A stretch of 64,000 bases of DNA from Pempheris klunzingeri (taxonomy: Eukaryota > Chordata > Actinopteri > Acropomatiformes > Pempheridae): the NCBI RefSeq assembly GCF_042242105.1, contig NC_092014.1, positions 2,826,874-2,890,873 on the forward strand, read 5' to 3'. The notes under the pieces were generated by a model. The model was given only the letters and a program-made list of their open reading frames with translations. It was not told the DNA's origin and did no database searches. Of this stretch, positions 23,201-36,300 are shown piece after piece (position 1 is the stretch's first letter; each line of letters begins with the position of its first letter). The position numbers were made by a program, and so were the translations under genes.

Positions 23201-24237
23201 GTTATGAACCTGAACTTGTACTCAGCTGAGTCGCTCTCTCTCAGGTCTGTGATTCTCAGAGTGCAGCTGTTCATATCACAGTGATTCTGCACACGACCTG
23301 CGTACTCTGCATCTGTGCTCGGATCCACTGGTTCACTTCCTCCCATTTTAGTAAACCAGAATGTTTTCTGAACTACAGTAACACGGCCATTCATTCTGGA
23401 CGGGTGTCTGTAGGTGCAGCGTAGCTCCACTGATGATCCTTTCAGGGCACAGATGTTAGTAGAGGTGTAGGTCACTCCCCAGTCATTCTGACCCTGTATC
23501 ACTGTAACACAGAGCACAGCAGAGAGCTCAATTACTTCCTCTTCTTAGGGAGGAAAGGAGGCAGAAAGAAGTGTGTGTGTGTCTTTCTCTTTTTTTCATC
23601 CTCTCTCCACTTTGTGGTCAAGTGCCTGCTGTGTGAGTATAAAAATAAAAAGCAGAACACTGAGGAGAGTGAACGTCTCCTAGTTTTAACTATCATATCA
23701 AGACGTGGCCCCCACACACAATGAATGGACTGGTGGGTTGGTTCGGACATAGAAACTGAGCTGAAGTAGTTACACTGATGAAGAAAAGTTCAAAGACTTT
23801 AGTTTACTCTGGTTGTTCATCGTCTACAGAGACGTTCTATATTTAAATTCAGCCCTGAATGTTTGTCACAATAATAATATATATAGAATAATGGAGCAGC
23901 AAAACCTTCTGTGATCAATGTCCTGATCAATAAAACACAATCACTGACTGAAACTTCTATATTTTACAAACACTGAGGGATGAACTTTCTTTTAGAAAGA
24001 GAAATAAGCTTTGCATGAAAATAAATATACACACTTTCCAAACTTTAAATCTAATGAATAAGCTTGATCTACTTTTGTGTTCATGCCAAGATATAGCTGT
24101 GAATAACTTTAAAAATAATAACCAGAATAACAGTAATTATCAGTAATAAGGTCAGTGTAGTATTAAAAATGTAAATAAGCTCTACCTGACACAGAGAGAA
24201 GGAAGACAAGTCCGCCTGCTGCTACTTTGAACCCCAT
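20221..24237 (-). CDS. Gene C: CD22/Siglec-like Ig receptor, YINV-tail type
   Basis: Predicted 649-residue receptor with the gene B plan. Exons: 24186-24237, 23145-23501, 22802-23011, 22306-22659, 21859-22086, 21391-21639, 21015-21275, 20822-20906, 20651-20708, 20221-20316. D1 is the variant with QGQNDWGVTY near its start, VDPSTDAEY in the middle and PGGKFFGSPG in the G strand; it is identical at the protein level to D1 of gene G 30 kb away, although D2 of the two genes differs. D5 begins YAPRLPS like D6, not YPSKLPS as in B. The tail matches B with one Glu to Lys change (RKKEIL) and the YINV tyrosine. Intron 1 is longer than in B by about 40 bp with AAATAAGCTTTGCATG, also seen in E, F and G. 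Confidence 0.85.
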
Positions 24238-26341
24238 GACTGGTCCTCTCCTCGCTCCGCTGAGACTAAACTAACTAAAAATATGTGACATGTATAAAGG
24301 AAGTCTCGTTTGGAGAAGTTTGAGATCTGCAAGTACAATTTACTGTTTGTCAATTCACTGTGGTCAAACATGCCTCCTTAAAAGGCAACTTTTCTAATTT
24401 TTTATTTTTTTTTCTAATCATGTTCCTCAATCATCATGTTGCTCGTCACAGAAAAGTGTGTAAAAGAGAGAGATGGTGTGACTTTGGCCACTGTCAGGAA
24501 GACAACTATCATCTTCCTCCTCATGTTTGTATCATAGCAATGAGCATTTATTGGCCTGTGAAGACGCAGGATGTGAAGAACTTAAAAGTGCTCCTAGCAG
24601 AGCAGCATTTGTTGAACAGAAACGTTTATGGTGCATCTACTTCCTACGACACGGTGACAGAAAATGCAGCGATATCCCCTCCTGTGGAGAGCACCAACAG
24701 TGTCAAAGCATAGGGTGGAGTCCAGGATGACGCTGAGGGTTCGTGCTTCAGGGGACGGAGAGACGGAGCAGTCGTCCACATGGAGGAGAAGATCTCCAAC
24801 CTTCTGGAGCAGTGCCCTGGGAGCCACGACCAAGAGCTCTGCTTTTTTGGCTGTTGAATTTGAGGAGGTTAGAGGTCATCCAAGTTTTTATTTCACAGAG
24901 GCAGTTGACGAGGGACTGTGGAGGGAGCTGAGTGGATGGTGAGGTGTTGAGGTACAGCTGAGTGTCATCAGCATAGCAGTGGAACTGGAGACCATGGCGG
25001 CAGATTACCAGGCCAAGGGGGAGCATGTAAATGATGAAGAGGAGGGGACCAAGGACGGAGCCTTGTGGCACCCCATGGTTAAATGGAGCAGGCTGGGAAG
25101 TGGATCCATCAATGGTAATAAACTGTTAATTAAGACAAATGAAGAGAGTTTTCCAGAGATGTGATCGTCCTCATTTTGAAACTGACTTGGTGTCTCCGGC
25201 TTACAACACTTAAAAGTTACAGATGTTTTTTAAAAATCACATTTCTTATTTGCTGAAACTACATTAATAACTATAGGGGACGACTGACTCCGTACGTTGT
25301 GACATCCGACCCTGTGATGGGGTCCAGAGTCACAATGAAAGGGAGCCCATTTTAACTCAAGGCTGAACTTACAGCAACATTCAACATAGGTAGAAAAAAC
25401 TGTAAATATCACCTGCTTTCATGCTAAATCTGCCAACACAACACATGGATGTGATATACGAGGTCTAATAATAATAATAACGTCCATGACACGAGCTAAC
25501 GAACCACTGCAACACATTTAGACATTACAGAATAATCAAAGTCAGCAGCTTTGTCACGCAGTTCTCTTCATCGTCCCCGATACTCATGTTTTATTGTATT
25601 TCAGACTCTCTGCATGAGTCCGTTTCCCTTTGTTTGGGTTCTTTGCACTGTAAGCTGTTGTTGTCAATGCAGGAATAACAACTTTTTCTGCAGGATTTTC
25701 CTGAATCAGACTTTCAGCAGCATCGTGCCCGAGCATCTGTGTTTGTAGAGCAGCCAATAAGAACGCTCTCTCTCTCTGAGAGGACCTGTGATTGGCCGAA
25801 GTCAAAGTGTAAATTTTCTAAAGTCCAAACGCAGAGCCGAGAGGAGCGGCAGAAGTCTTGTTTTCTCTCAGACCACTTGGATTAAAACATGCTGACAAGT
25901 TATTATGAGATTGTTAAAGAATGACACCAGAAATAAACTGCCTGCCCCAGTTTTAAACAGCTTTTTGGACTTCTGTTTGACTGCAGTGTGTTTACATACA
26001 CAATGTACATGCTGTGACATATTGTGCTTCCAGCTGTTTGTTTTGAACACACGTTACTGACTTTCTCTGCCAGGACACATGTGATGTGATTGGGCAGTCA
26101 GTATTTCCCAACAGCAGTTTATTGCATTAACATTTAAGACAAGATTTCACACACCAAGGTAAATCCTGGACATCTGCATTAGATCAAATCACATGGAACA
26201 GTATCAGGCACACCCAGCGCAAGCTAATGCACTCTAATACCACAATAAAATACTGCTGCCCTGCTGCTGCATGAGCGATGCACTGAAGTCTGTCAGCTGA
26301 GAAAAGGATCATGAAGAGATGATGCATGTGCAGACTACACA
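24238..26341. other. Spacer between genes C and D
   Basis: Shortest spacer of the array. It has the promoter of C, the 170-bp segment (about 24514-24690), the LINE fragment and the paired CCAAT boxes. At about 25970 it jumps across about 449 bp that the other spacers keep, then resumes at GACTTCTGTTTGAC. Left of gene D the sequence switches at about 26176 to the ITIM-type 3' cassette. A minus-strand AATAAA at 26118-26123 is the likely poly(A) signal of D. Confidence 0.6.
24702..25166 (-). mobile_element. LINE reverse-transcriptase fragment, spacer C-D
   Basis: Sister copy with the GVPQGSVLGPLLF block and CYADDTQLYL box; compared with A-B it carries extra frame changes in the part after KTWMTSNLLK. 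Co-amplified with the gene unit. Confidence 0.8.
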
Positions 26342-27650
26342 TCACACTCGCTGGGTTTTGTTGACTGTGCTATAAATTGCAGGTGAATCCTCCATCGCTG
26401 CTTCACCTCTCGTTCTGTGAAGGAAACAATAAAGTCAAAAGATTTTTGTAGAGAAAACATGAATTCCAGACAGTCTAGAATAAAAAAAATACACATTTAA
26501 CAGAAGAAAATGTTGGATTTAATACTCTGGAAAGACTCTGCTGCTTACCCAGGGGCACTGCTGAAGTTGGTGGTCGCATAAACAACACTGTCCTCCTGGT
26601 TTGTGTGGGTCTGAGCTGGGCTGAAGTTGGAGCGGAGAGCTTCTGCCTGGTTCCTAGTGAATCTCACACTAGCGTACTGGAGTTCACCCATGTGCTGGCC
26701 GCATAGACAAGAGCACAATTAAACTTTCCATGTGTTTCGAGCTCCCGGCAAACAGAACTGAAGTGTAACTTGGGTTGTAAATGAGACTTTTACGCCACTG
26801 TTGCACTAAATGAACACTCAGTAAAATATCTGCAGGTGGAAAAGTGGCGAGTCTTCTACCTGATTGGCCGAACCAAAGGATTGTGATCCTGAGGTTTGAC
26901 ACCGGCCTGTTTTTGTTGTGGCAGTACGTCCTTCTCACCAGCAGAGGTCCATAATATTCAAGTTTTACTTCACATTGTCACACCATTCACAAAATGGTAT
27001 TGCTTGGCTAGATGGAGTTTAAGACAGACTATAAAAATGGTGAACCTGTCCTTTAAGCTGTCCTTTCAACCCTTCCTCCTCACCTGCTCTCTGTTGTTTC
27101 GTCTCTCACCAGAAGAACCCTCTCTTCTGACAGCAGAGCAAATTAAAAACCAAAGACACAAATAATTAAACCAAAAACAGGATGCTTTTAGTCAAGAATA
27201 CATCAACACAATGCTCAAATGTCCATATGCACACTGAGAGTTACTGCTCTTAGTTGTAGTTTCAGTGTAAGTAATGTGGATTATGTGGATTATTTAGCTG
27301 AAATGAAAGATTACAGCTAAATAAAACTATTCCAGTGAAATGTCCGTTCACTGTAATCACAGAGAAGCTGAGCTGCTCACCTCATCCATAGCAAGACACA
27401 GACGAGGATGACGAGCAGGACAACCGCAGTGATGGAAAGAGCGACTGGAAATATCCACGAACCTGGAAAACAGTCGACATGAACACTGGAAGGTTACAGG
27501 AAATCTTTGGGTCCAATGGTGGCTGATAACTGGACAAGAATAACAGTTTCTGTGTGTTTTCTAGGAGTGGGATTGGTTTAGTCTGAGGTCTCATGATGGA
27601 ACAATAATCCTGAATAAGATGCGTTCAGCTGAATGAATGACTTAACTCAC
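26176..27650 (-). other. ITIM-type 3' cassette of gene D
   Basis: Left of 26176 and right of 27650 the sequence matches the YINV-type genes; between them it does not. The stretch of about 1.47 kb holds the membrane exon, three tail exons, their introns and most of the 3' UTR. The equivalent in YINV-type gene B is 13499-14577 (1.08 kb). Exon 7 (D6) and the downstream poly(A) region are shared by both types. Confidence 0.75.
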
Positions 27651-30600
27651 CTGCCAAAACAATCAGATATAAGGCAGACTTTTTAAATCCTATTTTGTTC
27701 CGGGCTTTACAGTAATAATTCCCACTGTGTTCAGCTCTGAAGTCAGTGATGGTGAAGATCTGTCCTGATGCTGTTGGTGAGTCTTCGTCCTCCTTGTACC
27801 AGGTGTAGTTAGCTGCTGGGTTAGCATCACTGCTGCAGGTCAGATTGACTGAGCTGCCCTCCACTATCTCAGCAGAGGGACTCACTGACACAGAGGGAAG
27901 TCTTGGAGCATCTGGAGGACAATATGCACAGAGAGATGAGTATTCTGTAGCTGTCCTGAAAGCTATGACAGTAAATACATCATCATTTGAATCCAACTGA
28001 TAACTGATGTGCTGATGTTTACTTACACTGGACATCTATGAGCAGAGACTCAGAGCGCTGATCCTCAGACGTGCAGTAGTAGATCCCGCTGTCCTCAGAG
28101 CGGATGGAGGTGAAGTGATGAATACCTGCTGATCCTACAGGCAGTACCTGGTCCTCCTTGTACCAGGTGTAGGTAGCTGCTGGGTTAGCTTCACTGCTGC
28201 AGGTCAGATTGACTGAGCTGCCCTCCACTATCTCAGCAGAGGGACTCACTGACACAGAGGGAAGCTTTGACGGATCTGCATATCGATGAAGGTTGGTTAG
28301 TGTAAATTCATGGTTTGTTGCTACGGTGACACATACTGCATTTAAGTAAATACTTAGAGAAACATAGGAGGTGGTTTTGTGACCAGACTGATGGTTTGAA
28401 TTCCCAGAACAGCAGTAAAACTGCCTCACAGACATTCTCAGGACTTTGTCATGTTATGTGAGGTGAAAGTAAAAATACAGTGAAGTAAACTCACACACTG
28501 AAGGGGAGCGATAATCCTCACGTCCTTTAAAAGCACAAGAGATCTTGTCTCCAGGATAAAAGTTGTCTTTATAAGAAGAAGTTTCCTCCGTCATGTTTTT
28601 CTGTCCATTCTTGAACCAGACGAAGGAAAGACGACCAGCTGGACTGCAGCTGCTGTGACACTTCAGCTCTGCCTCGGTATAAAGCTGATGATGTGTTGTT
28701 GTGGTCTCCTGCACCTGCAGAGCTGGATATGAAAAGGAGTGAAACAGTGAAACAGTAATGTCATAGATCACTAAATCCTCAGCTGCAAACACAAAGCCAC
28801 ACTCAGTCTAAACTGAGGAGATAAGTAACGGGACTGATGGATGATTCAACGTTTGTATCAAGCAGCATCTTCTCCACTTGTCATCTGCTTGTTTAAATCT
28901 ACTGTGTTGGTGTGTCTCCATCAGGTTGTGTTCATCAGTACCTGTGACAGTCAGAGTTGTTCCAGGTAAACTGCTCCTCCAGTCAAAGCTTCCTGCTGTG
29001 AATTTGAAGTGATACTGGGCTGAGTCTCTCTCTGTCAGCTCAGTGATTCTCAGAGTGGAGCGTCCTCCCTCTGTTTCAAGGACCTGAACACGACCTGCAT
29101 ACTGGGGGTCTTCACTAAGGTCCTCAGGCTGTGACTGATAAACCCACTGATGACTACGTTCAGGACTGAACCAGAGTTTTGATGTGATAGATCCAGAACT
29201 GCTGTATGTGGAAGAAATGTTCACTGAAGAGCCTTTGAGGGCACAGATGCTTCTGTGAGTGTAAGTCACTCTGTTGCAGCTTTGTCCACCGACACCTGAA
29301 AGATAAAACAATTATATGATCATTTTTAAACCAGAGCTGCTGAGGAGTCACAGTCGGAGCCTCCATATTTAATATCCATGTAGTCAGAAGGCTCCACTAG
29401 ATGGTGTCATGTTAGTAGAAGACTGTGGAGAACTCACACACTGGAGGAGAGTGGAAATCCTCATGTCCTTCCACAGCACAGACATAGCTGTCTCCAGGAC
29501 TGATGTAGTCTGAGTAAGAAGACGTTTTACTCTCAGTTTTCTGTCCATTCTTGTACCAGACGTAGGAAGGATTATCAGGTAGACGACAATCACTGTGGCA
29601 TGAAAGAGCAGTCGAGAAAAAAGAGGATGTGTCCTTCACCTGCAGAGCTGGATCTGTGAAGAAGAAACAGGAATCTCAAAACTGTCGACACACATGGAAA
29701 TAAACACATAATACATTCATGTTGTTGTTTTCTGGATGTTGAACATTTGGAAATTAGTAAAATATGAATGAAAATGTTACCTGTGACTGACAAAGTGACT
29801 CCAGGTGAACCAGTAAACCTTCCAACTTGTTGGTTTGTTATGAACCTGAACATGTACTCAGCTGAGTCGCTCTCTCTCAGGTCTGTGATTCTCAGAGTGC
29901 AGCTCTTCTCATAACACCTGTTCTGCACACGACCTGCGTACTCTGCATCTGTGCTCAGATCCACTGGTTCACTTCCTCCCATTTTAGTAAACCAGAATGT
30001 TTTCTCAACTACAGTAACACGGCCATTCATTGTGGACGGGTGTCTGTAGGTGCAGTGTAGCTCCACTGATGATCCTTTCAGGGCACAGATGTTAGTAGAG
30101 GTGAAGGTCACTCCCCAGCCATACTGACTCTGTATCACTGTAACACAGAGCACAGCAGAGAGCTCAATTACTTCCTCTTCTTAGGGAGGAAAGGAGGCAG
30201 AAAGAAGTGTGTGTGTCTTTCTCTTTTTTTCATCCTCTCTCCACTCTGTGGTCAAGTGCCTGCTGTGTGAGTGTAAAAATAAAAAGCAGAACACTGAGGA
30301 GAGTGAACCTCTCCTAGTTTTAACTATCATATCAAGACGTGGCCCCCACACACAATGAATGGACTGGTGGGTTGGTTCGGACATAGAAACTGAGCTGAAG
30401 TAGTTACACTGATGAAGAAAAGTTCAAAGACTTTAGTTTACTCTGGTTGTTCATCGTTTACAGAGACGTCCTACATTTAAATTGAGCCCTGAATGTTTGT
30501 CACAATAATAATATATATAGAATAATGGAGCAGCAAAACCTTCTGTGATCAATGTCCTGATCAATAAAACACAATCACTGACTGAAACTTCTATATTTTA

Positions 30601-30833
30601 CAAACACTGAGGGATGAACTTTCTTTTAGAAACCCAAACTTTAAATCTAATGAATAAGCTTGGTCTACTTTTGTGTTCATGCCAAGATATCGCTGTGAAT
30701 AACTTTAAAATTAATAACCAGAATAACAGTAATTATCAGTAATAAGGTCAGTGTAGTATTAAAAATGTAAATAAGCTCTACCTGACACAGAGAGAAGGAA
30801 GACAAGTCCGCCTGCTGCTACTTTGAACCCCAT
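26342..30833 (-). CDS. Gene D: CD22/Siglec-like Ig receptor, ITIM-tail type
   Basis: Predicted inhibitory receptor of 684 residues. Exons: 30782-30833, 29781-30137, 29438-29647, 28942-29295, 28495-28722, 28027-28275, 27651-27911, 27381-27462, 27084-27126, 26549-26694, 26342-26414; phases match throughout (the tail exons run 2, 0, 2). The six Ig domains are near-copies of those of B and C. The last three to four exons are unrelated to theirs: the membrane segment (about 574-597, SWIFPVALSITAVV...) has no charge, and the tail of about 87 residues has Y619 in ELQYASV, a canonical ITIM resembling the LHYASL of mammalian Siglecs, Y651 in SVVYATT and Y675 in AIYSTV. ITIMs of this family recruit SHP-1/SHP-2. 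D1 has FRF arginine, NRCYEKSC in the E strand and QQVGRFTG in the G strand. Tail exons were found by frame and splice logic; cDNA is lacking. Confidence 0.85.
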
Positions 30834-33328
30834 GACTGGTCCTCTCCTCGTTCCGCTGAGACTAAACTAACTAAAAATATGTGACATGTATAAAGGAAGT
30901 CTCGTTTGGAGAAGTTTGAGATCTGCAAGTACAATTTACTGTTTGTCACTTCACTGTGGTCAAACATGCCTCCTTAAAAGGCAACTTTCCTTCCGCTAAT
31001 CATGTTCTTCAATCATCATGTTGCTCGTCACAGAAAAGTGTGTAAAAGAGAGAGAGAGAGATGGTGTGACTTTGGCCACTGCCAGGAAGACAACTATCAT
31101 CTTCCACCACACCAACAGTGACAAAGCATAGGGTGGAGTCCAGGATGACGCTGAGGGTTCGTGCTTCAGGGGATGGAGAGACGGAGCAGTCGTCCACATG
31201 GAGGAGAAGATCTCCAACCTTCTGGAGCAGTGCCCTGGGAGCCACGACCAAGAGCTCTGCTTTTTTGGCTGTTGAATTTGAGGAGGTTAGAGGTCATCCA
31301 AGTTTTTATTTCACAGAGGCAGTTGACGAGGGACTGTGGAGGGAGCTGAGTGGATGGTGAGGTGTTGAGGTACAGCTGACTGTCATCAGCATAGCAGTGG
31401 AACTGGAGACCATGGCGGCAGATTATCAGGCCAAGGGAGAGCATGTAAATGATGAAGAGGAGGGGACCAAGGACGGAGCCTTGTGGCACCCCATGGTTAA
31501 CTGGGGCAGGCTGGGAAGTGGATCCATCAATGGTAATAAACTGTTAATTAAGACAAATGAAGAGAGTTTTCCAGAGATGTGATCGTCCTCATTTTGAAAC
31601 TGACTTGGTGTCTCCAGCTTACAACACTTAAAAGTTACAGATGTTTTTTAAAAATCACATTTTTTATTTGCTGAAACTACATTAATAACTATAGGGGACG
31701 ACTGACTGCGTACGTTGTGACATCCGACCCTGTGATGGGGTCCAGAGTCACAATGAAAGGGAGCCCATTTTAACTCAAGGCTGAACTTACAGCAACATTC
31801 AACATAGGTAGAAAAAACTGTAAATATCACCTGCTTTCATGCTAAATCTGCCAACACAACACATGGATGTGATATACGAGGTCTAATAATAATAATAATG
31901 TCCATGACACGAGCTAACGAACCACTGCAACACATTTAGACATTACAGAATAATAAAAGTCAGCAGCTTTGTCACACAGTTCTCTTCATCGTCCCCGATA
32001 CTCATGTTTTATTGTATTTCAGACTCTCTGCATGAGTCCGTTTCCCTTTGTTTGGGTTCTTTGCACTGTAAGCTGTTGTTGTCAATGCAGGAATAACAAC
32101 TTTTTCTGCAGGATTTTCCTGAATCAGACTTTCAGCAGCATCCGAAGGAACGTGCCCGAGCATCTGTGTTTGTAGAGCAGCCAATAAGAACGCTCTCTCT
32201 CTCTGAGAGGACCTTTGATTGGCTGAAGTCAAAGGGTAGATTTTCTAAAGTCCAAACGCAGAGCCGAGAGGAGCGGCAGAAGTCTTGTTTTCTCTCAGAC
32301 CACTTGGATTAAAACATGCTGACAAGTTATTATGAGATTGTTAAAGAATGACACCAGAAATAAACTGCCTGCCCCAGTTTTAAACAGCTTTTTGGTAAAT
32401 TTCATTATGAAATTTGGATATTCGCTAATTTTATCAATATATTTTTGCGTGTACAACCTAAAAAGATTAGTTACCTCGGTTTCATGCACAATTGTTGCTG
32501 TCCTTGTGATGTGCTTGTAGATTTAGTCAGCTGAAGAAGTGTGTGTGTGTTTTTGTGTTTCTTTTCCATTTCTGTCCCATCAAACAGACTGTTAACTCAA
32601 AAACTAGTTTAAGTTTCATCAATGATTCCTGATAAATAAACACTTTACTGTGATTAATACACATGAACACAGTTTGTCTGCACACTTTCACACCTTCACA
32701 CCCTCTGTGGCAGTGAGAGGGAACTGAAATGATGTTCAAACTGCAGAGCTGTTGTGGAAGCTGGATGTTTATTTCAAGCAGCCACTGCAACACACTGAAA
32801 ATGTGACAGCTAGCAAAGCGCGGTAGAGCTGGACTTCTGTTTGACTGCAGTGTGTTTACATACACAATGTACATGCTGTGACATATTGTGCTTCCAGCTG
32901 TTTGTTTTGAACACACGTTACTGACTTTCTCTGCCAGGACACATGTGATGTGATTGGGCAGTCAGTATTTCCCAACAGCAGTTTATTGCATTAACATTTA
33001 AAAGAAGATTTTGCACACCAAGGTAAATCCTGGACATCTCTCGTCTACCTGCACAGGTAAAAATCAAGCTTGCATTCTCCGCAAAGCTGCTGCTGCTGAA
33101 AACTGGAAATGAAAACTGTTGCAGTTGAAGGTAAATGAATCCACCTCTCCCACATCCTCCACAGCCTTCAGTGCTGTTCTCCTCTGTTTCCATGCACGTG
33201 AGTCCCCTCTGCTTTGACTGCATCTGAGCAAAATCCAAAAGATTTGGGGAGTTATATCTCAGAAATGGAGCTAGGAAGTTGTTTGGAGTTAGTTTTGTTC
33301 ATGCAGCAGACTCAGAGCTGACTGACCT
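30834..33328. other. Spacer between genes D and E
   Basis: Like spacer B-C: promoter of D, no 170-bp segment, LINE fragment, CCAAT pair, and 3' region of E with a minus-strand AATAAA at 32982-32987. A short (GA)n near 31050 is longer here than in sisters. No supported gene. Confidence 0.6.
31120..31584 (-). mobile_element. LINE reverse-transcriptase fragment, spacer D-E
   Basis: Sister copy, with CYADDSQLYL as in spacer B-C and the SQKSRALGRG frame change also seen in C-D. It lies at the same distance from the upstream gene as the others. Confidence 0.8.
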
Positions 33329-36300
33329 TCACACCAGGTCTTCCTGCTCCTCTGTGTCTTCTGTCCGTTCTGTGGTGATCCTCTTCACGTCTGGGACGTT
33401 GATATAATCAGGATCATCCTCCAACTCATGGGGAGAGAAAACAAGATGAGAGTCAAAGGCTTCATACAAGGAATTTAGATTTTACATTCAAACGTTCTCA
33501 GATGTGATGAAAGTAAATCTGCTTCCTGAAATTGCTCTTTGGTACAAAAGGCGTCCACAGGAAATGAGGAATGAGGAAAACGTGTGAAAGTAAATGAACA
33601 TGGGTGGTTTGTCTTAAGAAAGAGTTTACTAATCAAGTTATATGTAAATTGTCTTTATGACCTCATATTATTAACAAAATAAGAGCCTCTGAATTCATAA
33701 CAAATCATGACTTGTTGGTAGATTAAGTTCTGTCCCTGTGGCCCAGTATCTCTCTCACCTCCACAGTCTCAGCGGGTTCATTCGGTTCAGTGGTGGAGAG
33801 CAGAATTTCTTTCTTCCTAAAACAACCAAATAAAACAATACAAAGTTGAATTGCAAACTTTGAAACTATGAAAGTAAATATTCAGAATAAAAGAGCAGCG
33901 ATGCTGCTGATTATTTTTCATGTCTTTACCTCATCCAGAGACACAGAAGAAGCAGAGGAATCAGCATCACGACCACCAGACTCAACCTGATGATGTTTGA
34001 CACTGATAGTTTCTCTAGAAATGGAGATAAGCAGATATTAGATATACAGTAGTGGAGCTCACTAGTAGATCTGAGTCATGAATCAGTTTGTTAGGAAAAA
34101 ACAGCACCATGGAAAAATGTACCTGCTAAAACAATCAGATATAAGGCAGACTTTTGAAATCCTATTTTGTTCCAGGCTTCACAGTAATAATTCCCACTGT
34201 GTTCAGCTCTGAAGTCAGTGATGGAGAAGATCTGTCCTGATGCTGTTGGTGAGTCTTCGTCCTCCTTGTACCAGGTGTAGGTAGCTGCTGGGTTAGCATC
34301 ACTGCTGCAGGTCAGAGTCACTGAGCTGCCCTCCACTATCTCAGCAGAGGGACTCACTGACACAGAGGGAAGTCTTGGAGCATCTGGAGGACAATATGCA
34401 CAGAGAGATGAGTATTCTGTAGCTGTCCTGAAAGCTATGACAGTAAATACATCATCATTTGAATCCAACTGATAACTGATGTGCTGATGTTTACTTACAC
34501 TGGACATCTATGAGCAGAGACTCAGAGCGCTGATCCTCAGACGTGCAGTAGTAGATCCCTCTGTCCTCAGAGCGGATGGAGGTGAAGTGATGAATACCTG
34601 CTGATCCTACAGGCAGTACCTGGTCCTCCTTGTACCAGGTGTAGGTAGCTGCTGGGTTAGCATCACTGCTGCAGGTCAGAGTCACTGAGCTGCCCTCCAC
34701 TATCTCAGCAGAGGGACTCACTGACACAGAGGGAAGCTTTGACGGATCTGCATATCGATGAAGGTTGGTTAGTGTAAATTCATGGTTTGTTGCTACGGTG
34801 ACACATACTGCATTTAAGTAAATACTTAGAGAAACATAGGAGGTGGTTTTGTGACCAGACTGATGGTTTGAATTCCCAGAACAGCAGTAAAACTGCCTCA
34901 CAGACATTCTCAGGACTTTGTCATGTTATGTGAGGTGAAAATAAAAATACAGTGAAGTAAACTCACACACTGAAGGGGAGCGATAATCCTCACGTCCTTT
35001 AAAAGCACAAGAGATCTTGTCTCCAGGATAAAAGTAGTGTTTATAAGAAGAAGTTTCCTCCGTCATGATTCTCTGTCCATTCTTGAACCAGACGAAGGAA
35101 AGACGACCAGCTGGACTGCAGCTGCTGTGACACTTCAGCTCTGCCTCGGTATAAAGCTGATGATGTGTTGTTGTGGTCTCCTGCACCTGCAGAGCTGGAT
35201 ATGAAAAGGAGTGAAACAGTGAAACAGTAATGTCATAGATCATTAAATACTCAGCTGCAAACACAAAGACACACTCAGTCTAAACTGAGGAGATAAGTAA
35301 CGGGACTGATGGATGATTCAACGTTTGTATCAAGCAGCATCTTCTCCACTTGTCATCTGCTTGTTTAAATCTCCTGTGTTGGTGTGTCTCCATCAGGTTG
35401 TGTTCATCAGTACCTGTGACAGTCAGAGTTGTTCCAGGTAAACTGCTCCTCCACTCAAAGCTTCCTGCTGTGAATTTGAAGTGATACTGGGCTGAGTCTC
35501 TCTCTGTCAGCTCAGTGATTCTCAGAGTGGAGCGTCCTCCCTCTGTTTCAAGGACCTGAACACGACCTGCATACTGGGGGTCTTCACTAAGGTCCTCAGG
35601 CTGTGACTGATAAACCCACTGATGACTACGTTCAGGACTGAACCAGAGTTTTGATGTGATAGATCCAGAACTGCTGTATGTGGAAGAAATGTCCACTGAA
35701 GAGCCTTTGAGGGCACAGATGCTTCTGTGAGTGTAAGTCACTCTGTTGCAGCTTTGTCCACCGACACCTGAAAGATAAAACAATTATATGATCATTTTTA
35801 AACCAGAGCTGCTGAGGAGTCACAGTCGGAGCCTCCATATTTAATATCCATGTAGTTAGAAGGCTCCACTAGATGGTGTCATGTTAGTAGAAGACTGTGG
35901 AGAACTCACACACTGGAGGAGAGTGGGAATCCTCATGTCCTTCCACAGCACAGACATAGCTGTCTCCAGGACTAATGTAGTCTGAGTAAGAAGATGTTTT
36001 TCTCTCAGTTTTCTGTCCATTCTTGTACCAGACGTAGGAAGGATTATCAGGTAGACGACAATCACTGTGGCATGAAAGAGCAGTCGAGAAAAAAGAGGAT
36101 GTCTCCTTCACCTGCAGAGCTGGATTTGTGAAGAAGAAACAGGAATCTCAAAACTGTCGACACACATGGAAATAAACACATGATACATTCATGTTGTTGT
36201 TTTCTGGATGTTGAACATTTGGAAATTAGCAAAATATGAATGAAAATGTTACCTGTGACTGACAAAGTGACTCTATTCTGATCAGTATACCATCCACCTG

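Noticed and set aside
24360-24713. 117-codon plus-strand ORF over the spacer (also at 37473 and 54478)
   Set aside because: Spans promoter sequence, the 170-bp segment and the LINE border; no protein signature and broken in sister spacers.
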